Assembly (NCBI GenBank): GCA_013306675.1
Contig: JABLUY010000364.1
Span: forward strand, 1-26,700
Direction: 5' to 3'
From: Thraustochytrium sp. TN22
Lineage: Eukaryota > Sar > Bigyra > Thraustochytrida > Thraustochytriidae
Length of the DNA: 26,700 nt
This document shows positions 9,866-18,154 of the stretch, piece by piece. Within the stretch, counting starts at the first letter, position 1. Every line of letters starts with the position of its first letter. Both the position numbers and the translations under genes were made by a program. Under the pieces are notes generated by a model that made no database searches, was not told the DNA's origin, and worked only from the letters and a program-made list of their open reading frames with translations.

Positions 9866-9882
9866 CTAGCTAGCTAGCTAGC
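9866..9882. repeat. CTAG tetranucleotide tandem repeat
   Basis: Four CTAG units plus a trailing C. Similar shorter GCTAG iterations occur near 24568-24592, in another promoter-proximal spacer. Confidence 0.7.
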
Positions 9883-10020
9883 AGGCAGCTAAGCAGGCCC
9901 GGACAGCTCCGACAGCAGCGACTACTGGTATCCTCTTCGTTGAGGACCCCCCCATCGTCATCACCCCCATCGTCATCGCTCTTTTCTTTTACCACCTTTT
10001 AAAATCGATTACAGGACCTT

Positions 10021-10232
10021 GCATCGACACGGCATGGCGAGTCGAGTCTTTTTCATAAGCATCGACATGGCATGGCGAGTCGAGTCTTTTTCATAAGCAT
10101 CGACATGGCATGGCGAGTCGAGTCTATTTCATGAGCCGCCTTTGCATCGACATGGCGCGGCGAGTCCAGTCCATTTCATGAGCCACCTTCATTTGCTTCC
10201 ACACGGCGCGGCGAGTTGAGCCTGTTCCATGA
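10021..10232. repeat. 38-bp minisatellite, five units
   Basis: Units lie at 10021-10058, 10059-10096, 10097-10134, 10144-10181 and 10195-10232. Units 1-3 abut and are nearly identical (core GGCATGGCGAGTCGAGTC, ending TTTCATAA or TTTCATGA). Units 4 and 5 are diverged and preceded by 9- and 13-bp spacers. The array lies just downstream of the minus-strand phosphatase gene, probably in or beside its 3' UTR. The unit ending TTTCATGA resembles the end of that gene's coding sequence (TTCATGA at 10279-10285). Confidence 0.9.
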
Positions 10233-10274
10233 GCGCGTCTCGAAACTCTCGGGAGCGAACGTCATCATCCGAGC

Positions 10275-12407
10275 CTACTTCATGAGCGCGGTCTTGAAGC
10301 CCTCGAGCGCGTCATCGTCGTCATCTTCATCGTCGTCTTCGTCTTCGTCGTCCCCGTCGCGCCTTGGCTTCTTGTCGACCGGCGCGCTGGCCCCAGCACC
10401 CGCGCTGGTGCCTGCGTCGCCATTGTCTTCGTCGTCGTCCTCGATCGGGTAGCCAAAGTCGTCCAACTCAACCTCCTTGGGTGCCATCTTTCGCTTGACG
10501 CCGCCAGCAGCAGGCGCCGCCGGAGTAGCGGAAGCCTCGACAGGATAGCCAAACTCATCGAGGTCCTCCTTGCTCGTGCTGCTGCTGCTGCTGCTGCTGC
10601 TAACGACAGGCGGAGGCTTGCCTCGTGGAGTGCTGGGCCTCGGGAGGAGCGCCGCAGGCGGCTCGCCCCCCGCCTGCGCCTGCGCCTGCGCCTGCGCCTT
10701 TGGCACAACCTCGGAAGGCTTGCCCCGCGGTGTGCTGGGCCTGGGCAGGAGTGGATTGCCAATCGCGGTGGCGCCTGCGAGCGCCGCGGCGTTGGCGAGG
10801 TTGGTGGCAGAGACCGCGGCCTCCACGTCGGTTGCGCCGCCATCGGGGGGCACACCGAGCCTTGGGGCGCCGGGCGCCGCGGCGTAGACCTGGAAAAGCG
10901 AATAGTGCGAGAAGGACTCGCGGTTCCAGTTGTGCACGCAAGCGTGCAGCCAGTCCACGTGCACGACCCAGATCTGCTTGGCCTTGGCCTGCTGCGCGAG
11001 CGGTGAGCCGGAGCCCCAGGAGATGACGACATTCGTGTCAGGCTCGAGGCGCGAGGAGCAGCGCGCGCCGGCGCTCGTGGCCAAGTCCCAAACCAGACGG
11101 CGGCCTGGGTCCGGGATGTCGATGGTGACGGGCATGCCGCGTAGGATCCGACGGCACAGCTCGCTGAGCAGCGCCTTGACGTCTCCACCCTTGCCCCGGC
11201 GCTGCTGGTCCAGCGTCGGCTCGCCCTCGCGCTTGTAAAAGTGCGAGTGCACCCAGTGCAAGAGCTCCAAGACGCGCTTGAGCCCGCGGTCCATCTGCCG
11301 CTTGGCGGCAGCCTCGGTCTCCTCGGCCACCTCCTGCTTGAGGTCAAACTCGGGCCCGGACGAGTTGTTCACCTCATGCATGCCGACGAAGAAGTGGTAT
11401 GGCCGGATCGTGATGAGGTTCTGCGCGTCCTCGATCCACACGTCCTCGCGGTCGTCCACGGCGATCACCATGCGGTCCTCGGTCGGGAAGAAGCGCTGCA
11501 ACCGCTTGATTTTGCCCAGCTCCGGCACGTCGGTGCGCGAGATAATGCGGCCGCCAAAGAGCGAGCGGTCCGGGTCGAAGACGCGCGCCACGGCCTCGGC
11601 GTACTGGCGCGTGCCGGCCGTGTAAATGTAGAGCTCGTACATGGTGCTGACCTGCCGCAGCCATTCGTCCAGGCCCGGCCGCAGCATGACAAAGTGCTCG
11701 CGCGCGCCGCCAGGCACGCCCTCCCTGCTCAGGTCCAACATGAAGCGGTGCAGGAGCGCGTCCGGCAAGCCCTTGCTCTTGACAAGAGCAGGCGCGCGCG
11801 CGTCGTCCGTGGCGTGCAGCATCGTGTGGTCAATGTCCAGCACCAGCAGCAGCTTGCGCGCGCTCAGCAGCCGCTTGAGCCGCCGCAGCTGGTCGTCCTC
11901 CGCTTCGTCCTTGCTCACGAGGATCTTGTTCCCGCCGTCCAAGTTCAGGGTCATGGACGCCGAGATGCCCTCTTCTGGCCGTGCGTTCTCCACCTGCATG
12001 CCGGCTGCGCCCGCGCCCAGCGCCGTCTTGTTCAGGAGCGACGGCGTGCGCCCGCACAGCCCGCACAGCCCGCCGTCCACCACGATCGGGTGCTCGCAGA
12101 TGGTCATGCGCAGTACCGTCGGCGTCTTCGCGCCCTCGCCCGCAACCGCAGGCACCTCTTCGCCCTCCTTGACCAGCGTTTCTAGCACCGTGCCGTCCAG
12201 CGAGGCCACCAGGTCCACGATGCGCGAGCCGCCGCTCGCCATCTTGCACTCGCACTCCGCCATGACGTCGCCCACGCCCACGTCCTGGCCAGCCGCCACG
12301 CGCCACCGCCGCACGCGTCCGCCCAGCGTGCTCGGGAACTCCACGCGCGCGCGCTGCACGCCGTCGTCGCCCCCGCGCTTCTCGCGCGGCGTGCGCCGCC
12401 GCCTCAT
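10275..12407 (-). CDS. FCP1-like RNA polymerase II CTD phosphatase
   Basis: A 710-residue protein from the ATG at 12407. Residues about 20-125 resemble the biotinyl/lipoyl-like N-terminal fold of FCP1 (VAAGQDVGVGDVMAECE; GTVLETLVKEGEEV), followed by CEHPIVVDGGLCGLCG, the family's HP-x-LCxxCG signature. The FCPH phosphatase domain spans about 180-350 with the DxDxT motif LVLDIDHTML (Asp191, Asp193, Thr195), YIYTAGTRQYA and MVIAVDDREDVW. A BRCT domain covers about 424-502 (VVHVDWLHACVHNWNR). The tail holds two PRPSTPRGK blocks, a Ser run from (AGC)8, two LD(E/D)FGYP motifs and an acidic end closing with ALEGFKTALMK, as in FCP1 tails that contact TFIIF. The family dephosphorylates the Pol II CTD in the nucleus to recycle polymerase. 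The frame stays open to 13499. An ATG at 12659 would add 84 residues, but that stretch uses codons rare in the body (ACA, CGA, GGA, TTA), so 12407 is preferred. Confidence 0.92.
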   Translation of the reverse strand: MRRRRTPREKRGGDDGVQRARVEFPSTLGGRVRRWRVAAGQDVGVGDVMAECECKMASGGSRIVDLVASLDGTVLETLVKEGEEVPAVAGEGAKTPTVLRMTICEHPIVVDGGLCGLCGRTPSLLNKTALGAGAAGMQVENARPEEGISASMTLNLDGGNKILVSKDEAEDDQLRRLKRLLSARKLLLVLDIDHTMLHATDDARAPALVKSKGLPDALLHRFMLDLSREGVPGGAREHFVMLRPGLDEWLRQVSTMYELYIYTAGTRQYAEAVARVFDPDRSLFGGRIISRTDVPELGKIKRLQRFFPTEDRMVIAVDDREDVWIEDAQNLITIRPYHFFVGMHEVNNSSGPEFDLKQEVAEETEAAAKRQMDRGLKRVLELLHWVHSHFYKREGEPTLDQQRRGKGGDVKALLSELCRRILRGMPVTIDIPDPGRRLVWDLATSAGARCSSRLEPDTNVVISWGSGSPLAQQAKAKQIWVVHVDWLHACVHNWNRESFSHYSLFQVYAAAPGAPRLGVPPDGGATDVEAAVSATNLANAAALAGATAIGNPLLPRPSTPRGKPSEVVPKAQAQAQAQAGGEPPAALLPRPSTPRGKPPPVVSSSSSSSSTSKEDLDEFGYPVEASATPAAPAAGGVKRKMAPKEVELDDFGYPIEDDDEDNGDAGTSAGAGASAPVDKKPRRDGDDEDEDDDEDDDDDALEGFKTALMK

Positions 12408-13561
12408 CTTCGCCGCGCCCGCCGCAGTCTGGGACGCCGCGCGGCCGCCTCGCCAGCCGCTGCCACCGCTGCCGCTGCCGCCGCTGCCGCCGCTGCCGCC
12501 GCCGCCGCCGCCGCCGCCGCGCCAGCCGCCGCCGCCGCCGCCGCGCCGCGCGTTTGGTCCTTTGACCGAGCCTTGGATTTCTGTTCTGCCTCCTCGTGTC
12601 GCCTCGAAGGCGGGGGCTAACCACCACCGCAACGACGCCGCGTTCCAGGCGCGCTCCATCTTCGGGCGCAGCTCACGACGAGCACTTGCTGCCTGGCGCA
12701 AGCTGAGACAGTGAACGTAGTTATGCTCCGCGCCTCGCTCATTCCCATCGCTCTTCGCCTGCTGGTACTCGTCCGCGCCGCTGCAATGCAATACCCGCAC
12801 GAGCATCTCACGCCGCGCCTTGCCATCCCTCCACGCTCGCATCTCCTCTCGCGTCTCCAGCCGCTCTCTCGCCCCTGGTGCGTGTCCGCGTCGCTCATCA
12901 CCTCTTCGCCCTCCTCGCGGTTCGCCGGCGGCGGCCCGTCGCGCGCGTCCTCCACAACGTTTTGCCGTTCTCCTCGGGCCTGAGCTGAGCCCGGCCGCCT
13001 CAACTCTCCGCGGCCCTTTCGAGCTCCGCACGAGCTCCGTCCTGGCGCCCTCGTCCGGCCGCGCCGCCCGCGCCCCGCCCCGCGCGCTCGCCCGCGCTCT
13101 CGCGGTCCTTGCGGCGGTCCTCCTCGTCCTCGTTCTGGTCCTCGTCCTCGTCCTCGCCGCTTGGAGCAAAACCCTTTCCGCGCCTCGCCTCGCCTCGCGC
13201 GCGCGGCAGCGGCGGCGGGCGGCGGCGGCGGGCGGCGGCAGCGGCGGCGGCGGCGGCGGGTCCCTCGCGCGCGGCGGCGCGCGGCGGCGCGGCGCGCGCG
13301 GCGCGGCGGCGGCGGCGGCGCGCATCTTCTCCGGCGCAGACAGGTGTTCCTGGCCTTCTCCGGCGGCGACTTCTCCGTTTCCGGCGAGGTGGACGCGGCG
13401 TACGAGGCGGCGGCGGCGGAGGGGCGCGCGGCGGGCGAGCGGGCGGCGGCGCGGCGGGCGGCGGCCTGCGGCGGCGCGGCGCGCGGCGGCGAGCTGCACG
13501 GCGAGTTGCGCGGCGAGTTGCGCGGCTGGGCGGCGGCCGGTCCGGCGGCGGCAGCAGCAAG
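12408..13561. promoter_or_regulatory. Divergent promoter region between the FCP1-like and RBR genes
   Basis: About 1.15 kb separates the two starts. It contains a GCC/GCT triplet-rich block (about 12455-12550), a mixed middle section, and a very GC-rich half from about 13000 with GGC triplets (13210-13260, 13300-13320) and GCGGCGAGTTGC-type iterations near 13485-13530. Both strands stay open over long distances here, but the translations are low-complexity Arg/Ala/Gly. No TATA-like element is evident. Confidence 0.45.
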
Positions 13562-15467
13562 ATGGCGAGCGACGAGGAGGACTTCTACTACAGCGATGAG
13601 CAGGACTACCCTGACGAGGACTACGACGGCGGCGCGGAGCTGATGGAGGGCAAGGGCGGCGACGGCAACGGCGGCGGAGGAGGAGACCTGATGGAGGTGG
13701 AGCAGGACGAGGCGCAGGCCTCGGACGGCGCCACCGGCGCCGGCGGCAGCGGCGGGGACGGCGCGCCGATGCGCGCGGCGGCGGCCGCGGCGCCGACGCC
13801 GGCCGCGCGCCTGGGCAAGGATGAGGAGTACAGCGTGCTGACGCCGGCTCTGCTGCACGCGGAGCAGGAGAAGCTGGTGGAGAACATGGCGGACGTGCTG
13901 GATGTCTCGTACGACATCAGCAACGTGCTGCTTCTGCACTTCAAGTGGAACAAGGAGCGACTGCTGGACTCGTACTACTCGGACCCGCAAAAGGCATGCC
14001 AGGAGGCTGGCGCGATCCAGCTCGTGGAGCGCCGCGCCGACGCGGACGCCGCCGCCGGCAGCAAGGAGAACGGGCTCTTCACGTGCCAGATCCTCTACCT
14101 GGATGTGCCGCGCAAGGATACCTTCTCCCTGGGCTGTACGGGCGAGGACGGCTGCGAGCACCGTTTCTCGCTTCTCGCGTGGCAAGGCTACCTGTGCACC
14201 AAGGTGGGCGAGGGCAAGGACTGCATCTTCGCGCGCTGCATGGCGGACGCCTGCGAGGCCATCGTCACGCCCAAGGCCTGGGAGAGGATTCTCACCAGCC
14301 AGGTGGACGGCGCCAACTCGCCCAAGGACCTCGCACGCCACGAGGAGTGCCTGAAAATGTACCAGCGCCACTTGGCGTCGTCCTTCGTGGACATCAACAA
14401 GAATCTGCGCTGGTGCCCCGGCCGCGCCTGCGAGAACGCCATCCTCGCCTCGGGCGCCGTGCGCGAGGTCAAGTGCTCCTGCTCGCACCTCTTTTGCTTC
14501 CGCTGCGGCGCCGACGCACACGCGCCCGTCTCCTGCGCCGGCCTCAGCTTCTGGCTCGCCAAGTGCTCCAACGAGAGCGAGACGGCCAACTGGATCCTCG
14601 CCAACACCAAGCGATGCCCCAAGTGCTCCACGCGCATTGAAAAGAACCAGGGCTGCAACCACATCACCTGCCGCGTCTGCCGCCACGACTTTTGCTGGAT
14701 CTGCCTCGGCGACTGGGCCCAACACGGGACCTCCACTGGTACGTTTCTCTCACTTTCGCTTGCCTCCTTGCAGAGGCAGACCGACGCAGCTTGCACGTTC
14801 ACTAACGCCCCTTTTTGCCTTTTGTCACATTGCAGGCGGCTTCTACCAGTGCAACCGTTTCCGCGAGGACAAGGGTGGCGGCGACGACAGCGCGGCGCGC
14901 GCCAAGCGCGAGCTGGATCGCTACTTGTTCTATTACAAGCGCTTCGCCACGCACCAGGAGGCCGGCAAGTTCGCCGCCAAGCAGCGCAAGACTGCCGAGG
15001 AGCGCATGATCGAGCTCCAGAGCGCCTCGCACGACTCCAGCTGGACCGATGTTGAGTTCCTCGCGCAGGCCGCCGAGCAGCTCATCGAGTGCCGCCGCGT
15101 CCTGCAGAACACCTACATCCTTGCCTATCTCCTCCCGGACGGCCCCAAGAAGGAGCTCTTCGAGTTCAACCAGAGCCAGCTCGAGAGCCACACCGAGCGC
15201 CTCAGCGAGCTCAGCGAGATGAAGGTCGAAGAGATGGACCGCTCCGAAGTCATCAACTTCTCGCGCGTCACCGGCAAGTTCATGCGCTCGCTGCTTGAGC
15301 AGGTCGACAGCGAGGGCCTCGTCGCCCTTGAGCGCTTCGGCGAGCAGGCTCAACAGGGCTCCGCGGACGACGAGTCCAAGCAACCCGCCACCGGCACCAC
15401 CTCCAGCAACAACAACGTCAACGCCGCGCGAGTGCCCCGCCAGACCCGCAGAGCCGGGCGCGCCTAA
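13562..15467 (+). CDS. Ariadne-like RBR protein with degenerate RING1
   Basis: Two exons, 13562-14738 and 14836-15467, encode 602 residues. An acidic N-terminus with DEEDFYYSDEQDYPDEDY precedes a UBA-like segment (about 104-140, VLLLHFKWNKERLLDSYY). RING1 begins at Cys175; IBR spans about 265-335 (WCPGRACENAI; CSCSHLFCFRCG). RING2 is about 352-397 (CPKCSTRIEKNQGCNH; DFCWICLGDW), with Cys365 in the position of the catalytic Cys of Ariadne ligases. A helical Ariadne domain follows (YYKRFATHQEAGKFAAK; WTDVEFLAQAAEQLIECRR). These proteins take ubiquitin from an E2 onto the RING2 Cys and pass it to substrate. RING1 has Leu178, Ser203 and Ala206 where zinc-binding Cys are expected, while Cys198, His200 and the later Cys (221-231) remain. 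E2 binding may therefore be altered. The start has context AAGATGG. Confidence 0.9.
14739..14835 (+). other. Spliceosomal intron in the RBR gene
   Basis: A 97-bp phase-1 intron with donor GTACGT and acceptor TTGCAG after a pyrimidine-rich end. Removing it joins HGTST to GGFYQCNRF, the conserved end of RING2, and restores one frame to the stop at 15467. Without splicing the upstream frame runs into unrelated sequence and ends at 15055. Confidence 0.9.
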
Positions 15468-15553
15468 CAAAATGGGTGATGGACGTTGAGAGCGATCACC
15501 ACCATGGACGAACCGCGGGGCACCCTCCACTCGCCCCTGCGATGCAGACAAGA

Positions 15554-15555
<2 letters not shown>

Positions 15556-15587
<32 letters not shown>
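15556..15587. repeat. (GA)16 microsatellite
   Basis: Sixteen uninterrupted GA dinucleotides about 90 bp downstream of the RBR stop codon, probably in its 3' UTR. Confidence 0.95.
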
Positions 15588-15594
<7 letters not shown>

Positions 15595-15804
15595 CTCTGC
15601 ATACCGCCGTTGCGGCGCATTGCGTCTCCTTGTTGCGGGCGCACCGCACAAACCGACACTCACACCCCCCCAAGTAGCCTATCGAAGCGAGCCATGATGA
15701 CATGCACACATGCACACGAAATCTTTTCCATTTTTCTTGCACGCTACCGTTGTGGCGTATTGCGTCGTCTTGTCGCGGGCGCACCACGCAAACTAGCACG
15801 TAGC

Positions 15805-15934
15805 TTGTGGACGAAGCAAACGCTGATGTTACATGGACGAAGCAAACCCTGATGGCACATGGACGAAGCAAACCCTGAGGGCACATGGACGAAGCAAACT
15901 CTGAGGGCACATGGACGAAGCAAACCTTGAGGGC
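15805..15934. repeat. 26-bp tandem repeat, five units
   Basis: Five contiguous 26-bp units begin at 15805, 15831, 15857, 15883 and 15909, with core TGGACGAAGCAAACCCTGA. The first unit is the most diverged. A related single copy (GACGAAGCAAAGCGTGACG) follows the third dispersed repeat near 16038-16056, so the array probably expanded from the tail of that dispersed element. The unit length is not a multiple of three, arguing against coding. Confidence 0.9.
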
Positions 15935-16194
15935 ACACGAACTCCGCTTTCCTTGGAGGAAATCGTGCGTGCCCTCGTTGTGGCGCATCGCGTCGCTTTG
16001 TCGCGAGCGCAACACATGAACTCGCACGTAGCCTGCAGACGAAGCAAAGCGTGACGACACTGGAATTCTTCCTCCCTTTTGCTTTTGCCAGCCCGTCATG
16101 CTGGCACTCGCTTGCGCGCTCACACGTGCAAGCAAAGAACGCAAGTACGCGCATGGGCGTGGGCGCTCTTGCATGCGCGGGCGTTCGCGCTGAT

Positions 16195-16749
16195 TCACTC
16201 CTCTGCCTTTTTCTCTTCCCGACACGTACAGCCCTCCTGCAAAAGCCGCATGTCGCGCTGATGCGTCTCCGTCTCGTCCGTGAGCAGCGTCACAAAGCGC
16301 TGCTCCTGCAGCTCCAGCTTGGTGGTGAGAATCTCGTTCCGGGTCTTGAGCTTCTCCACGCGCAAGTGCATCTCCTCGAGCCGGCGATCCTTGGCGTCCG
16401 ACTCCAGCTTCGCCTCCAGCAAGATGCCGTGCAGCCGCTTCACCTCGTCCACGAGCTGCGCCTTGCTGTGCGCATTGTACTCGAGCGCCTCGAGCTTGGC
16501 AATCTTGGCCTCCTGCAGGAGGCCCTCCAGGCCGTCCACCTCGTCCGTCACGGCGCGCGCCTGTGCCTCCGCCTGGCGCGCGCTCGCGCCCTGCGCCTGC
16601 ACACGCCTGCACACGGTCTTGATGCGCAAGCGCAGCCGCTCCAGCTCCTCCTCCACGGCTGGGTCCGAGCGCTGCTTGCCCTTGCGCGACGACGCCAGCG
16701 CCGTGAGTGCGCGCCGCGGCGACGCCGCCGGGCTCTTGACGCGCTCCAT
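16195..16749 (-). CDS. Small coiled-coil protein, unknown function
   Basis: A 184-residue single-exon protein from the ATG at 16749, the only ATG near the 5' end of the frame. The first 30 residues are basic with two Ser-Pro sites (KSPAASPRR). From about residue 31 to 165 the sequence is charged, rich in Leu, Glu, Lys and Arg and almost free of Pro and Gly, with heptad-like spacing (EEELERLRLRIKTV; QLVDEVKRLHGILLEAKLE; LRVEKLKTRNEILTTKLEL), indicating a long coiled coil. The end is CTCREEKKAEE. There is no catalytic motif, signal peptide or membrane segment. Similar helices occur in centrosomal, ciliary and cytoskeletal proteins, but no family can be named. Its 3' end faces the RBR gene. Codon use is GC3-rich like the neighbours, supporting a real gene. 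Confidence 0.7.
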   Translation of the reverse strand: MERVKSPAASPRRALTALASSRKGKQRSDPAVEEELERLRLRIKTVCRRVQAQGASARQAEAQARAVTDEVDGLEGLLQEAKIAKLEALEYNAHSKAQLVDEVKRLHGILLEAKLESDAKDRRLEEMHLRVEKLKTRNEILTTKLELQEQRFVTLLTDETETHQRDMRLLQEGCTCREEKKAEE

Positions 16750-17270
16750 TGCCACACCCAAGCGAGCGGACGAGCGCCGAGCGCAGAGCAAACAGCCTTG
16801 ACAGACTGTGATTGATCGAGACCCTCAGACCGCGCCAGCGTCAGGCAGGCGAAAATGTAAAAAGCGAACTTCGGTTGGGGGGGAAGGGGTGGCAAGGGGG
16901 GTGTGCGCCACGGGTGTGCGGCGGCCTTGCCAGTGACAATGATGACGGTGAAGCAGCCAGAGACAAGTGGGCCCTGCCCGGGCCCGCCCCAGCGCGGCCG
17001 CGCTGGACCATCACCGCAACTCGTAGAAGCCGACGGCAGTGATGCCTTGCATCACAGTCCCTCTACACGGCAGGCACCGCGCCCGACGCAGTAGTCATGT
17101 TTGCTCCGGACTGAAGGGGCTCCAGAAGCGGAGCGGGCTCAGGCTCAGGCTCAAACGCCGGCTTCAGTCGGGCGGCACTTTGCGCGAAAGACGACACTCT
17201 GCCCAGCACTCGCGCTTCTGACGACCTCCCCGAAGGCATCGTCCGCACCCAACAGAGCTTTTTTAACCAC
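16750..17270. other. Intergenic spacer upstream of the coiled-coil gene
   Basis: No gene is supported. It should carry the promoter of the minus-strand coiled-coil gene. The only clear structure is a short perfect hairpin at 17039-17055 (GTGATGC, loop CTT, GCATCAC). The last 30-50 bases may be diverged family sequence leading into the TIR-like relic. Confidence 0.4.
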
Positions 17271-17630
17271 GGTCTGCACGAAGCCATCGCCCGCTTCGAC
17301 GGCGCACTCATCTTCTTCTTCGACCGGTGAGACCTTTCTCTCCTCCAGCGCGCCTGGTGCGTCTGGGAGATGTACGGCGCCGTCCGCAGCGGTCGCCCCT
17401 CTCACGTCGTCGACGCGCCCGGCCAGGATGAGCATTTCATCAAATCCCTTCTGCAGGAGGCCGGCCAGGCACGCAACATGAACATGCGCAAGGCACAGTG
17501 CTGGAAGGCCGAAGACAAGGTCATGATCAGCGACAAGCTCCCGGCCATGGCGGACGGACACACCACGCTGAACACGCAGGTGCAGGGCCGCCAGCCCGAC
17601 TGGCTGACTGGCATCGCGCGTGGCAAGGTC
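17271..17630 (+). pseudogene. Truncated TIR-like relic, paralogue of the 18155-19320 sequence
   Basis: This 360-bp stretch matches the end of the TIR-like region and the linker of the downstream locus, at roughly three quarters identity by eye. Shared blocks are GLHEAI-RFD, LQRAWCVWEMYGAVRSGRP, AQCWKAEDK, TTLN-VQGRQ and DWLTGIARGKV. The Trp codon of the DRWD motif is TGA here (17328-17330), stopping the frame. About 15 bases before RNMNMRKAQ are missing relative to the sister copy. Homology ends at the GKV block, so neither the first half of the TIR-like domain nor any TPR is present. It still carries a CAG codon (17450-17452) where the downstream gene has its premature TAG, which shows the ancestral state. 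Confidence 0.8.
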
Positions 17631-18154
17631 ACCGCCCTTCCCCCACGGTTCGTCCCGCGCGTCTCGCACCCGTCTCGCCGCTCGCCGCCGCTCGACTCGG
17701 AGTTCATTCCCGGAGCGGGCGCAGCGCTGCTGAGAGGCTGCTCGCCAGTGGCCAGGGGGTCCATGATCAGGAGTAGCGCAGAGCGGTAGCCAGGGCCCTC
17801 CCGGTTCGGGTTGGCGCGCGTTGGCGACGTCCTGAGAGTGCCTGATGTGAGAGCAGCCGCCGTGGCTCTCAAGGGGCGGCTCGACAGAACCGCAAGTCCT
17901 CGGCCAGCACGCCTCTAGCGTTCCGTGCCGCTAGGCAGACGCGGCTGCGCGCTTCTCTGCGGGCGCCGAGCCCTCCTCCTCCCCCGCGCACGCGGGCGCT
18001 GCCACAGGCTGCTCGTACCGCGCGCTCTCTGCCGCGCTTTCTCTTGCACGCGCTTGCACGCGCTGACCGCGCGCCTCGAGGAGGATCCAGAGAACGGGGA
18101 GCGCAGCGCGGCGGCCCGCCGCCGCTGCTGCTGCAGCAGCAGAAGGGGGGGGGA
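17631..18154. other. Spacer between the TIR-like relic and the TIR-like gene
   Basis: No gene is supported. Its right end forms the leader of the TIR-like frame: a perfect 18-bp palindrome of CTG and CAG triplets (18125-18142) and a run of nine G (18145-18153) directly before the ATG at 18155. Confidence 0.45.
18125..18142. repeat. Perfect 18-bp CTG/CAG palindrome in the leader of the TIR-like frame
   Basis: Three CTG triplets are followed directly by three CAG triplets, forming a perfect inverted repeat with no spacer. Two bases later comes a run of nine G that ends one base before the ATG at 18155. Confidence 0.8.

Larger units (their letters stand above)
9245..10020. other. Intergenic spacer with simple repeats
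   Basis: No supportable gene. It holds an A12 run (9274-9285), TTTG iterations (about 9300-9315), an AGCTC pentamer array, a CTAG tetramer array (9866-9882) and two copies of CCCCCATCGTCATC (9949-9962, 9964-9977). The CBS gene and the minus-strand phosphatase gene converge here, so it should contain both 3' ends. Confidence 0.5.
15468..16194. other. Repeat-rich spacer between convergent genes
   Basis: No supportable gene. The stretch holds the (GA)16 microsatellite, three diverged copies of a sequence around TTGTGGCGCATTGCGTC at about 15603-15654, 15745-15804 and 15974-16034, and the 26-bp tandem array. A long minus-strand frame crosses it, but its translation is driven by these repeats. Confidence 0.55.

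Noticed and set aside
12408-13499. In-frame N-terminal extension of the FCP1-like frame up to 13499, including the ATG at 12659
   Set aside because: Low-complexity Gly/Arg/Ala translation, codons rare in the body of the gene, and overlap with the divergent promoter; family homology begins just after 12407.
13109-13561. In-frame upstream extension of the RBR frame
   Set aside because: Arg/Gly/Ala low complexity made by GGC repeats, no domain, and a good start context at 13562.
15464-16612. 382-residue minus-strand frame across the repeat spacer
   Set aside because: Its body is translated 26-bp and dispersed repeats; the left end overlaps the RBR 3' UTR and the right end is a shadow of the coiled-coil gene.
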